Below are positions 32,015 to 42,835 of a DNA stretch of 64,000 nucleotides, in pieces (within the stretch, counting starts at the first letter, position 1; the number at the start of each line of letters is the position of its first letter). The notes under the pieces were generated by a model, which worked only from the letters and a program-made list of their open reading frames with translations, was not told where the DNA came from and ran no database searches. The stretch is taken from assembly GCA_021014325.1 (NCBI GenBank), contig CM037457.1:5128721-5192720 (forward strand), read 5' to 3'. The position numbers and the translations under genes are program-made. Source of the DNA: Plazaster borealis. Lineage: Eukaryota > Echinodermata > Asteroidea > Forcipulatida > Labidiasteridae.

Positions 32015-32255
32015 TTTTGGCCGATACGCAAAAACACTTCTTCTTGTTCCTTTCCCCCCCCCCTATAAAAAGCATCAAGAGAAAACCATAAAGAATGCTC
32101 CAGGTTACACAGTAGGGCTTTTAAAACCAAGATAAACACCAAGTAGAAAACATTCCGAAGACCTTGTTTCAAATTCAGCGCGCTTCAGCCAAACTTTTAA
32201 AATTTGGGTCCAGAGTTCCCCACAGTTTAAAAAAAAAACCTGGGGAGAACCCTGG
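32015..32255 (+). mobile_element. Element G, copy 4
   Basis: GGCCGATACGCAAAAAC at the left, the AGAGAAAACCATAAAGAATG block, right end TGGGGAGAACCCTGG. The first 40 bases with CAGGGTTCTC are missing. C-run at 32057-32064. Confidence 0.8.
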
Positions 32256-32586
32256 ATGGTAAAAGTGTTCTGCGTTTGTTTTTTTTGGTAAAAGTGTTAG
32301 AAAAACATTACCAAGGTTGAAACAAAAAGATGAATATGTATGTGTAGTAACAACAGCATCTTTAATCATTCCCAAGTCAATACGGCCATTACCATGACAT
32401 CTGCAAATCCAATTGAACCCACTCTATATAGGAATGATTTATTACGGTAGCCGAGATAATCTAGTCTGTCCCTCATCAGAACCCAATAATAATACCAACC
32501 TTCCCCTCATAAATGATACATGAGGATTTTTTCCCGGATGGCTGGCCGTGGTCCCATAATATTTAGCTTGGGCAAACTCTGCAGCC
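32256..32586. other. Spacer
   Basis: No gene or repeat recognised. Confidence 0.35.
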
Positions 32587-32795
32587 TTAAAGGTGCATTA
32601 CTGCATCGGTTTTCAGTTGGGTAAATCAATTTCCATCCACTAGTTTCAATAAACACACCAATCGACCAACCTGTGAAAATCCCATCACATTTGGTGATTC
32701 CGTTTTAGAGAGAGAGAAAATAAAAACAAGTTTTTGTCATGGTTTTTGTGTATGTTTATGTATGTGCTTATTTCGATAGTGGCAATCAAAATAAG
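32587..32795 (+). repeat. Repeat J, copy 1 (A/B-like motifs)
   Basis: Begins TTAAAGGTGCATTACTGC and has CCAACCTGTGAAAATCCCAT, a motif shared with A and B. GTGCTTATTTCGATAG and ATCAAAATAAGCG near the end. The copy at 58440-58655 has the same order of motifs. The right end was not found. Confidence 0.5.
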
Positions 32796-32887
32796 CGTTG
32801 GTGATGATCTTGTCAGGCCTTGATATGCAATTGTCTTGACTTTGACAGAAATACTTCTCTGGATTAGTACTGGTATGAACTTTATAG

Positions 32888-33028
32888 TGAGTGAGGTCGT
32901 ATCCGAATTGGCGGCTACAGCAACGGCTACAACTGTTGCTAAGGGTGTTGCTAAGGACGTCCTATATGCAACGCATGATGACGTGGCCACAGCCGTAGCC
33001 GTAGCTGTTGCCACCAATTCAGACATGG
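32888..33028. mobile_element. Foldback element K, copy 1
   Basis: About 140 bp. TATCCGAATTGGCGGCTACA at the left and the mirror TGTTGCCACCAATTCAGACA at the right; between them GCTAAGGGTGTTGCTAAGGA. Arms are rich in GGCTAC/GTAGCC. Confidence 0.75.
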
Positions 33029-33366
33029 CTTATGCTTTCATATTTAAATGAATCAATTCGTTTGTTAATTACCATACCTGTCTTTGTACATGCTTTAAGG
33101 CTAGTGGAGGGTGGCTCGACAATAATCTTGACGTGGTGAGTTTAGACTTAAACGCTTACTTGGTCTATTGAGGATTACTTGAGAAATACCTTTCAAGATG
33201 ATCCAAGTGGCCGTTAAAAATATATGCTGGATAGTAGTTGTGGAATGGAGGGATAAAATAGGGACTTTGTGTGAATCGGTGAATGGGTCATCCACATTTT
33301 ATTCATTTCAACAGATCCATACGTAATACGCGTACATTGTTTATTTTGAAATTATTCAAAATGAGT
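33029..33366. other. Spacer
   Basis: No gene or repeat recognised. Confidence 0.35.
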
Positions 33367-33522
33367 ATTGACCCCTTGTGCAAAGCGCAGCGCACTTACA
33401 CGCGCCTATCCTGTCCTCCATTTTGGGTGTCAAAATGTACACAAAGGAATTGACTCCCAAAATGGTGGCAATGGTAGGCGCACATTTTGCGGAGGTGCGT
33501 TCCGCGTCTGCATGGGGTCAAT
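33367..33522. mobile_element. Foldback element U
   Basis: 156 bp with ATTGACCCC at the left and GGGGTCAAT at the right. Inner inverted pairs: CTCCATTTTGGGTGTCAA against TTGACTCCCAAAATGG, GCGCCTA against TAGGCGC. Single copy here; 22842-22935 has similar motifs. Confidence 0.65.
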
Positions 33523-33896
33523 AGAGAGAGATGTGTTCAATGTCAAAGTTCATTGCGATTTGCATATGATTTAAATAATCTGTCAATGAATACGGTGTAA
33601 TGGTAGCAAGAATCTACTCTTGACATTGGGAAGTTACTCAAATGCCTCCACTTACCCTTCCAGCCTCCGTCTGGGCCCAATTTCATAGTGCTGCCTACCA
33701 CAGAATGCTGCGCTTATGACGCCTTGTAAAGCATAGTGATTCTGCGGTTCGAACAACAATGGTTTGAATGAACAGCACTCAGCACTAATGCTAAAAACAG
33801 AAGCTCAGTATCCGGATCTCAGACAACGTATCAAAATTTTATTAACGTCAAATGCGTACATGTCCAAGCTTTATGTTTACTCACATGTACTGACTG
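33523..33896. other. Spacer with element D scrap
   Basis: GGGCCCAATTTCATAGTGCTG at 33673 begins a worn D end of about 75 bp. The rest is not recognised. Confidence 0.45.
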
Positions 33897-34087
33897 TCTG
33901 GCGTGGAATTACATGGAGGCCACGGAGGCCATGGCCTCTGTTGCCCCTAGTATTGGCCTTGGTGCCCCCTTCAGAAGTTTCCCATATAGACTTAAAAGAT
34001 TTGTCCAACTTAAAAGATTTTCCAACGGAAGTGCCATTTGCAAAATGAAAATGGCCTTGCCCTCTCAAAGATGAAATTCCAGGCCTG
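33897..34087 (+). mobile_element. Element H, copy 6
   Basis: TGGCGTGGAATTACATGG at the left, AATTCCAGGCCTG at the right. A small internal duplication, ACTTAAAAGATTTGTCC / ACTTAAAAGATTTTCC, lengthens it by about 20 bp. Confidence 0.85.
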
Positions 34088-34606
34088 GACTGTACTACTA
34101 GTGCGGTTTGGCATGCAGAGGATGCAGTGACTGCGTAAAGTGGTGGAATGTTTGTCTGACAGCCGGGAATTTTGAGCCAAAGTGACGTCATTTGTGTGGC
34201 GTGCGATTAAAGAACAAAATGGCTGCCCCCTTGACAACGGTCCTTCAACCAGTGCTAACAAGTGATCAGATTACTGTATGAACTAAGCATTGCTGTTACA
34301 TTGTACATGTACAGGGAGAATGAATGAGAAGATTTGTGCTTAGAATTTATAAGCCGAAGGCAAAGTACATTGCATGCACGAATCTAAAATACAAGTCTAA
34401 TCTCTGAATTGAATTATATTCCCCAAACCATTTATTTCATCTGTTCATTTATGTCCTTTTGATTTGTTTTTTAAATTTACTTTCGTACAAATTGGTTATT
34501 CATCTTTAAAAAAACCAATGTTTGTATACTTTGCAATATTATTGCTTCAAATATTTTTCCTCATTCAAAAAATTAACCATTCCACCTGTATTCTTATATA
34601 AGGTGC
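34088..34606. other. Spacer
   Basis: No gene or repeat recognised; strongly AT-rich from 34380. Confidence 0.35.
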
Positions 34607-34771
34607 ACTGCTAAAAATGGTATTTATGGAATAAGAAAAAATGTTATTTTAGGAAAACTTTTCTTGTGTCACTCCCAAAAATCTTAATAGAAAATCCTTT
34701 CCTGGTAGTGACACAAGACATTTTTTTCTTGAAATAAGATTTGTTATTTCAAGAATACCACTTTTAGCAGT
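34607..34771. mobile_element. Foldback element P
   Basis: Imperfect palindrome of 165 bp. CACTGCTAAAAATGGTATTT is mirrored by AATACCACTTTTAGCAGT; inner pair CTTGTGTCACTCCCAAAAAT and TAGTGACACAAGACA. Confidence 0.7.
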
Positions 34772-35756
34772 TTGTATTTTTTAGTTTACAAAGGTCTGGT
34801 CCAGTTCAGACAGTTTTCAGCATATTCGTAACCAATCTACAGTAAACTAACAAAATCTACTCCAAAATGTAGATTTGACACTTTCCTCAATACTGTATCA
34901 TCATAGAACAGTTTTATTCCATGGAACTCTCACAAATCCCTGATGACTGGAAGACAAGCTCAAGTTTGAAAAATCAAGACTTCCGTGGCACTCATGGTGT
35001 TTCCCTTTCCAAATATCCTCAGTAAATTTGTCATGTACATGTTACCACCCGGCATTGGAAGCCCCTTTTCTCTTTTTCTCTGTGGTTTGTGCATTTTGCC
35101 GAAAAATAGACGTGCTGTGAAAGGTAATACGTACATGTGCAGCAGATGTATTTTTACAGAAAGTTATACTGAAGATCTAGTAGTCTGCACAATAACGATG
35201 CCATCACCGATTGTAGTGCGATACTGGAGTTTTACAAAAAAAAGCCTCGCCACGCATCGTCTGGTTGAATTTCAAGCAACACGTTTGTGGTTAGAACCAC
35301 TTACACGCACCACTTCTTTCGTGTTATTTGATCCATTCAAAATGGCGGACAGGGGTGTGTATATAGCTGCATCATGCGTATTTGCGGGTCCTTACACGTG
35401 TTTGAATGAATACATGTCCCAATTGCACATCTCTCCGAGTACTTAGCATTTTATTGTGTTTCAAGCGATGGACAAATCCAGTGTGTGTGTCAAGAACCTT
35501 TCAAGAACCTTTCAAAAAACGAAAGTGGATGAGTCTAGTTAGACTTGAGAGCCTCTCTAGGTATCATCTCGGCGATGGTATTCTGTGAGGCCTTTTCGGG
35601 GGTTTCTATTCATCAAGATTAGCCAAGCAGATGGCCACCTCCTCATCCCAAACAAGTCATCGATAAACAGGTAGATGATGTAACCCATTGCAGCCTTCAA
35701 CTTTCCTCCCCTGCAGAGCTGTCAACCTCTCCCTGATTCTGCAGTAGGTTTTCCTG
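34772..35756. other. Mostly single-copy sequence with an unexplained frame
   Basis: An open frame of 153 codons lies at 34985-35446 on the plus strand. I see no domain, signal peptide or splice context, and AAAATGGCGGAC inside it is a string common in non-coding animal DNA. I do not call it a gene. Confidence 0.35.
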
Positions 35757-36640
35757 ACAATATAAACCAATCTGTCCATGTTCTGATGATGATAAAAATT
35801 TGAAAAGCTCCCTGATTATTGAAACTTGTTCCCTATTGAATGTCATTATAAATATCTCCCTGATTGGTGGAACAAAATCTCCCTGATTATGGAAACTTTA
35901 TCCTTGTTATGTTAAATGTAATTCTAAATATATCTCTGATTGTTGAACAAAATCTCCCTGATTATGGAAACTTTGTCCCTGTTATGTTGAATGTAATTCT
36001 AAATATCCCCCTGATTGTTGTACAAAATCTCCCTGATTATGGAAACTTTGTCCCTGTTATGTTTAATATAATTCTAAATATCTCCCTGATTGTTGTACAA
36101 AATCTCCCTGATTATGGAAACTTTGTCCCTGTTATGTTGAATGTAATTCTAAATATCCCCCTGATTGTTGTACAAAATCTCCCTGATTATGGAAACTTTG
36201 TCCCTGTTATGTTTAATATAATTCTAAATATCTCCCTGATTGTTGTACAAAATCTTTCTGATTATGGAAACTTTGTCCCTGTTATGTTGAATGTAATTCT
36301 AAATATCTACCTGATTGTTGAACAAAATCTCCCTGATTATGGAAACTTTGTCCCTGTTATGTTGAATGTAATTCTAAATATCTACCTGATTGTTGAACAA
36401 AATCTTCCTGATGAGGGAAACTTTGTGCTTGTTATGTTGAATGTAATTCTAAATATCTCCCTGATTGTTGAACAAAATCTCCCTGATTATGGAAACTTTG
36501 TCCCTGTTAAGTTGAATGTAATTCTAAATATCTCCCTTATTGTTGTACAAAATCTCCCTGATTATGAAAACTTTGTCCCTGTTATGTTGAATGTAATTCT
36601 AATAATCTCCCTGATTGTTGTACAAAATCTCCCTGATTGC
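35757..36640 (+). repeat. Minisatellite, 75-bp unit
   Basis: About 11 units, each with CTCCCTGATTGTTGTACAAA, ATCTCCCTGATTATGGAAAC, TTTGTCCCTGTTATGTTG and AATGTAATTCTAAATAT. Each unit contains CTCCCTGATT twice, so the 75-bp unit is itself a diverged dimer-like form. The period is 25 codons and one frame (35864-36715, 283 codons) stays open. The neighbouring CCTCTCCCTGATTCTGCAG (35730) looks like the seed. Confidence 0.93.
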
Positions 36641-37250
36641 AAGATGTCGGCAGCTCTGTCCTTGATTTGTAGTCAAGTAATTTTATCATTTTGGAAAGAC
36701 CAATTTTCAAGCTAACGTTTTTGTGTAGTGTTATTAAACGCCATATAGTCTCCACAGACATGAATCCCCGCATAGTGCCTGTACATTGCACCACACACAT
36801 GTCACACGGCATATTGATGCAACGTTTTTGTCTTGCTTGGGACCCTTATGCGATCACAGTGCAGTTATCTCGGATCGGCTATTGATGTTGGTAAATGTTA
36901 ATTAGATTAACATTCCATAAACTTATTTTAGAGCTTTCGAGATTGTGCTCTGGGAAATGAAATTCTCAGTTTGACCTTGGGGGGGAATGCATTTGAAAAG
37001 TCTGACTTTAAGTTCTTTTTTGTAAAGAAGATTATTGAATTCGAAAGAAATCAGCTATGTTATCAAACGTATTAGCAATAGACTTCCCACAGTATAAAGT
37101 GCATGTACCTTAACATTAACGTAATATAAAAATAACATGTCTTGTGCAATACTGCCAAAGAACTTGCGCAATACATTTTCTTAAATCTGCCTTGTATTTA
37201 ACAATATTGGTTATTCTTGGAAAAACTTAGCCACTTCGTCACTGTATGGT
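36641..37250. other. Single-copy sequence
   Basis: No gene or repeat recognised. Confidence 0.4.
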
Positions 37251-37611
37251 TCAGGGTTTTCCCCATGCACAAGCTAGCGTATCAGGCCGATACGCACAAA
37301 TTGCGGCTGGTACGGAAAATAGAAAAATATATGTATATAAAAAAATAAAATAAGTATTTTTACAAAAAAATAAATTAAGTATTTTTTTCTTTTTTTACTT
37401 TCTGATCAAATTAAAAAAATCACCAAGATGAAACCATTTAGAATGCCCCAAATTGCACAGTAGGGCTTTAAAACCAAAGCTCAACACCAAGTTGAAAACA
37501 TTGCAAGGACCTTGTTTCAGTTCAGCGTGCTTCAATAATAAAAAGGCCAAACTTAAAAAATTTGGGTCCAGAATGCCCCATAGTTTTGAAAAATAATTGG
37601 GAGAACGTTGT
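37251..37611 (+). mobile_element. Element G, copy 5
   Basis: Left CAGGGTTTTCCCCATGCAC, right TTGGGAGAACGTTG. The A-rich part after GGCTGGTACGG is expanded by imperfect repeats of AAGTATTTTT. Confidence 0.8.
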
Positions 37612-37749
37612 GGTTGTTCAATTCCTACATGTACCCTTGTTGTTGATTATTTGCGCTGATCCTAAAACTGAGAAACATTTTTCAAGTTGTGGTGATGATT
37701 TGAGGAATAGATTTATTAATATTTAATCTTAAAGCTTACTTGAGATTAA

Positions 37750-38174
37750 GTGGCGTGTCGTGGCCGAGCGGATAAGAACACCGAACTCAAGCTCTGGTGT
37801 TTCTGATCAGCAGAGTGTGGGTTCGAATCCCAGTCGTGACACTTGTGTTTTTAAGCTAGACACTTAACCACATGCTTCGTCCTACCGATGGGACGTTAAG
37901 CCGTAGGTCCCGTGTGTTGTGTAATGCACGTAAAAGAACCCAGTGCACTTATCGTAAAGAGAAGGGGTTCGCCCCGGTGTTCCTGGTTTGATTGGCTGCA
38001 TATTGCGCCACAGCACCTTGTAAACCATTACATGGTGCTATGTAAAGGAATAGGTCTCATACTTCAACACGTAACTCCACTTTACCTTGTAGGAAAAATA
38101 CTGAGTGCTTTGAGACACCCTTCGGGAGTATAAAGCGCTATATAAGAGCTGCATTATTATTATTGTTATTATTA
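37750..38174 (+). mobile_element. tRNA-derived SINE S1, full copy d
   Basis: Very like copy a: TGGCCGAGCGG, GGTTCGAATCC, full body. The tail differs (GTGCTTTGAGACACCCTTCG, then AGCGCTATATAAGAGC) and ends in (ATT)n. ATTAAG stands on both sides (37744-37749 and 38172-38176 region), a possible short target duplication. Confidence 0.9.
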
Positions 38175-38290
38175 AGTTGATATTAGTTCCAATCGTTGTC
38201 AGAAACATGTCTCTCTAAAGTGCTGTCATCTGCAGCAGTTGTTGTTGAATCTAATTTTGTGACAAAGAAAAATCAATCATGCTGCTGTAT

Positions 38291-38579
38291 GTGCCAAATT
38301 TTATAAAGCTGTTAAGCAGAATACGGTGCTTAGCATATTTTTCTGCTAAGCAAAAATAAGGAGGGAACCAATCACAAACAATATAATTTAGGTATTTTGG
38401 CTTAAAACTTAGTGTTTCTGTTAAATGCAAGGTTTTTATTGCTAAGTAAAAGCTCAAAAGCTTTATGAAATTGGGCAGACATTATTGCTAAACAGATTAT
38501 TTTGGCGGGTATTCTTGGAAGCATAAATGTTTTGTGCTTTGCATTTTTTGTGCTTTGCAGCTCCATGAAATTGGGCCTG
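38291..38579 (+). mobile_element. Element C, copy 5 (extended)
   Basis: Left CCAAATTTTATAAAGCTG; right end twice: AAGCTTTATGAAATTGGGC (38459) and GCAGCTCCATGAAATTGGGC (38557). The second end follows a repeated TTTTGGC..GGTA segment, so the right half was duplicated. Confidence 0.75.
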
Positions 38580-39452
38580 GTCCTCGTATAAAGAAGACCC
38601 TGAACGTACATGACAGAAGAAATTTCTGCAATTACTGTGCATCATTTTTGGCAGGAAATTTTGAAATACCAAGAATTCCTAGATTATGTAGACAGCGTGA
38701 TGAGCACAGAAAAATGCGAGTACTCTGAGCGGAAGAAAGGTAATAATTTTCAGTGCACAGCACTGTAGTAAGAAATGTGGCCCGTTGATCTTGCCTAAAG
38801 CACTACTGACTTGTAATAGTTGCAGCTAGAGTCTTGCGTCTCAAAATATGTGCTCTCCTTCCGTTACATCCATTTGATGAGTTGTGACTGAGGAAGGTGG
38901 GAGGGGGGGCATCAGTGCATAGCAACAGTTGTTATGGATAGGTGTAACCTTATTGGTCGTCCCAACGCACTGGTTGAGTCTCGGTGAATGGTGTCCTCAT
39001 AAAAACGCAACGTGATGTCAAATTCACTATGCTGTTCATATTTGCAGGACAAAAATTGGTGGCGGACGTCTACCGGTACTGACATGTACACAGAGCAAGC
39101 AACTGGAATTTTAATGTATGGCCAAACGGTTCAACCAATAAGCTGTATTCGTGTGTTCACCACTGATGTTCGCTTTGTAGGTAAGAGTACTTGCTAATTC
39201 CAATAATGTTTGTATGAAGATGCATGTAGAATCATATAATTTGGTTGTGTTTTCAGGAGTTAGGGTAAAACAAGTCTGTAAAAACAACTTCATATTTTTG
39301 TATATGAGGACCCAATTTCATAGAGTGACCTGGTAGGTAACGGGGAATTTAATTACTTGGCAAATTTATGCGCGAACCAGTGACAAAGAATTTATACCAA
39401 GAGGCATTTTGCCAGTTGCTTGTAAGCTGTCTTTGTTTAGCAAATCTCTCCT
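38580..39452. other. Mostly single-copy sequence
   Basis: A C-type end scrap (GACCCAATTTCATAGAGTG) is at 39308-39330. No gene recognised. Confidence 0.4.
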
Positions 39453-39650
39453 TGGCCCAATTTCACAGAGCTGCCTAAGCACAAAAAGTAGCTAAGCACA
39501 ACCAAAATTATGCTTACCAGAAAATGGTCACCAGTCCAAAAATCCCATTTCTCAAAAACAATCTGTGACTGGTATCCTGCTAATTTTTGCTTAGCAGAAA
39601 ATTGTTAAGTATTATTTTTCTGCTTAAGCAGCTCTATGAAATTGGGCCCT
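39453..39650 (-). mobile_element. Element C, copy 6
   Basis: Complete foldback in reverse: TGGCCCAATTTCACAGAGC at the left, then CACAAAAAGTAGCTAAGCAC; right end GCAGCTCTATGAAATTGGGC. Confidence 0.88.
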
Positions 39651-39937
39651 GTTCTGATTCTATATATCCGGTGGATAAGTGATTACGTCACATGCATGCG
39701 CATCTGCTGCACGTGCAAGGTTTAAGCTATTTCTGGCTCGAAAGTTCACATGCATTTGTGTGTCATTTTTGCGTGTAATTTTGCTAAAAATAGATCGGTT
39801 CATCGATGCAAGGCATTTGTTTTTGACAGAAACTGATCATTCTGACAGGAGCGCGAGGCTTTGTAAGACAAGTCCAAATATTGTTCATACATAAAATCCT
39901 CAAGGACACAAGCTCAATGATTTCCTATGGGCTTTTG
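39651..39937. other. Spacer
   Basis: No gene or repeat recognised. Confidence 0.35.
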
Positions 39938-40257
39938 TTAAAGGGATTGTATACGTTTGGTAATTGGAACCCACTGATTGTTTCAATCCTATATAGTTGT
40001 AGATATATACCATTAAACTAACCTGTGAAAATTTCATTTCAAAAGGTGGTAGCATTTTTGAGATATTACTGTCAGTAATGCTTCTCAGATTCAAATTGTT
40101 TTTGATAAAAAGTGATATCTTTTTCCATAACCGCAGTACTAAGTGAAAAGTTTCTCAAAATGCATTATATTATCCAAAGCTGCTGTACTTCTTACCAAGT
40201 AAGTTTTTATTGCCATTAATTTTCAGAGTAATTACCAAACGTATACAGACACTTTAA
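39938..40257 (+). mobile_element. MITE family A, copy 3 (internal deletion)
   Basis: TTAA at 39938-39941 and 40254-40257. The block with GGTTATGTCCACGCAGGAAG is deleted: GAGATATTACTG joins directly to TCAGTAATGCTTCTCAG. Its right TTAA is also the left TTAA of MITE B copy 4. Confidence 0.9.
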
Positions 40258-40639
40258 AGACAGTGTACACTATTGGTAATTGTCAAAGACCAGTCTTCTC
40301 ACTTGGTGTATCTCAACATATGCATAAAATAACAAACCTGTGAAAATTTGAGCTCGATCGGTCATCGGAGTTGCAAGATAACTATAAAAGAAAAAACACC
40401 CTTGTCACACGAAGTTGTGTGCTTTCAGATGCTTGATTTGGAGACCTCAAGTTCTAAACTTGAGGTCTCGAAATCAAATTCGTGGAAAATTACTTCTTTC
40501 TCGAAAACTACTCCACTTCAGAGGGAGCCGTTTCTCACAATGTTTTATACTACCAACCTCTCCCCATTACTTGATACCAAGTCAGGTTTTGTGCTAATAA
40601 TTATTTTGAGTAATTACCAATAGTGTCCACTGCCTTTAA
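40254..40639 (+). mobile_element. MITE family B, copy 4
   Basis: TTAA at 40254-40257 (shared with A copy 3) and 40636-40639. Ends AGACAGTGTACACTATTGG and mirror. The centre is a different palindrome from other B copies: GAGACCTCAAGTT and AAACTTGAGGTCTC. Confidence 0.9.
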
Positions 40640-40927
40640 ACAAGGCCAACTTTATGCAAAAAGTTGGTATAAATAATGCATACATTGCACAGGTATGAAC
40701 AGGATAACATTTTTTACAGTGTTTCCTTTTTTAGACATAAAGGTGCAGATGTCAAGGGGATGTCAACTAGTGTAGTGTTATGAGAATGAAATACAAGTAA
40801 ATAGGTTAATGTTTGTAAGCTTTCCTTGCCATTTTGAAAACGTTTTTTATTCAATTTTTGTCAATATGCCTTCTGAAAAGTGCCCCTCCCAATTTCACCG
40901 CAGAGTGCCTAGCAAAGACACTGAGAA
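40640..40927. other. Spacer
   Basis: No gene or repeat recognised. Confidence 0.35.
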
Positions 40928-41339
40928 GGGCACGAATTTTACACTGGACCGCAGGCCCCAGGCCAGTGGTTTTAGTGTTGGGCCAGTAAAGTTATGACCG
41001 GACAAGTCCGGCGGTCTTGTGTGTATTTTTAATTGAATATTAATGAAGAAGAATACCTCACTGTGTAATGTCAAGAACACAAAATAATATGTTCAGATGT
41101 TGACTTTGATCTGATGAAATACCTTTCAATTCTATTGAGTTATGACATAATGAAGTATACTTAATACCCATAAAGACAAATGCAATCAATCCTCTCAACA
41201 CCTCTTAGCGCTTAGTTCAAATAGAAACAGTTAACTTAAATGGATGTTAAACTGGGTTACGAAGAAGCTTTCTGTTATTTTGATTCTGGTCTTGTAAAAA
41301 GAATTTCTTGTGGATTTTCCTCCTAAACTCAAGCCCTGA
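40928..41339 (+). mobile_element. Element F, copy 3
   Basis: AGGGCACGAATTTTACACTG at the left, ACAAGTCCGGCGGTCTTG next, CTCAAGCCCTG at the right. The GGTCCAGTAAAAATG..GCAGT block near the right end is deleted. Confidence 0.85.
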
Positions 41340-42389
41340 TGAGTGATGGATGAGACGACGTTAGGAATGCAAACTTCACTCGAGTACTTTTCCTCTAGAG
41401 GTGTTAACAATTAAATGTTTAAAAGCAATGTAGGTATTCATTGCTTTGGATCTCTTGTGTATTCTTGTATATTTTAACCAGAATCACATGTTTGTACTGG
41501 CCAAAATATCAAATGTGTTAAGATCTGAAAATGACTGTAAAGCATTGAGTCGATACATGTTTACTTTAAAGCTCGATTGTAGATTCATAAACCTGTCCTT
41601 TCACGTAAATCTCAGTCGTCAAAGTATGTGCCGAAACTCTCCGAAATGCCCTTTCCCCGTGGTTATAAAACACCAGATTCAAGAATCTGCCGCCGTCGTC
41701 TTGGGAACCGAGCCAGAAATCTCCGCAAATTGCCCCGGCCACCAGGGGCATTTCAGTCCGATCATGGTGCCAAAAAAAAAAAAAAAAAAATTCCAGACAC
41801 CAAGCGTCTGCAAGCCTGTAATGGGGGGAAACGGGCAGGCCATGTTAATAATGAGACTAATTGACTGCGTAAGAGCATTTGTCTTCATTACCGTTGATTT
41901 TTATTGCGTTAAGCACCACAAACACGTCAGCTTCTAATGGCATTTCGTATTTGCTGAAAGTATTTTGCGATCGGAGCACGCCTATTGAGTAACTTGGAAT
42001 GTTTGAAGTGACTTCTTGTCTGTTTTATTCAATTAAGATTATTACACGACAATTTAGAAGAGTGTATGTATTCATTTCAGTAAACAGCCTGTACAACTAA
42101 AGCTGTACAAGTTTCAGCAAATACATGATACTGTCGGCAGACACTTGATCATGGGGGCGTCCATCTTGTAGTACTCCCATTTAAATCAGTGTAACCAAAG
42201 TGAGGCTGGATGTAACCAAACTGAGGCTGAAAGGGCAAATAGCCTGGTCCCTGTTTGGTCTATATTTGAATCAGTATACATTATTAATATTACACACGGG
42301 GGACTTGGTCTAGGTCTACAGCAGGATTTGTTTAAATGCAAAGAAATCAAATTTACTTCTTGTCATGAACTGAGCCTGATGATACTAGT
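41340..42389. other. 1 kb mostly single-copy sequence
   Basis: 41600-41900 is the GC-richest non-repeat part of the region and contains an A-run at 41771-41788. A 163-codon frame (41446-41937) reads through the A-run as polylysine and is not credible. 42185-42225 has a short repeat of TGTAACCAAA and CTGAGGCTG. Confidence 0.4.
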
Positions 42390-42593
42390 CATAATTGGTT
42401 TTTACTTCAACTCAGACAAGCAGATACTTGTTCTCAATTTAAAAACTCATCTCAAAACCTATCTATTTTGGAAATCATAGCTTCGGCCTTTGGTTGTCTT
42501 TTGTGTATAGCAGAGTTCTTGTTTCTTGCGCCAGGAGTGTCAACCTTGACAGACATGGCGCACTAGAAATGTTCAATATTATTATTATTATTA
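42390..42593 (+). mobile_element. L2/CR1-like LINE, 3' fragment
   Basis: Codes for the remnant FKTHLKTYLF at about 42438, typical of the C-terminus of L2-type ORF2. The 3' part GGAGTGTCAACCTTGACAG and CATGGCGCACTAGAAATG is followed by (ATT)n. Confidence 0.65.
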
Positions 42594-42835
42594 TTATATA
42601 GCGCACATATCCTAGTAGCTGCATGTAGATCAAGGCTCTTTACATCGTGCATTCTTTTTTGGGTTTAGAAATTCCTCTAACTTTCTCAACTCCCTGGGGA
42701 GCCTACAACCCCAAGGTGTTTAAATTAGAACTAATGGGCTAATCCAACACAATACTGTCTCAGGTTCCCATTATTGTATATACCTGGGTTAAGGGAAGCA
42801 ATTATGGTTAAGTGCCTTGCTGAAAGGACTTAAGT

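Noticed and set aside
32685..33026. Alanine/threonine-rich 113-codon reverse frame
   Set aside because: Reads the GGCTAC-rich arms of foldback element K.
34985..35446. 153-codon frame as a gene
   Set aside because: No recognisable domain or exon context; similar lengths are expected by chance in 64 kb.
35864..36715. 283-codon open frame with 25-residue repeats
   Set aside because: Array of 75-bp units; the open frame follows from the period. No signal peptide, no known repeat family, no splice context.
41446..41937. 163-codon frame as a gene
   Set aside because: Reads an A-run as polylysine and has no family resemblance.
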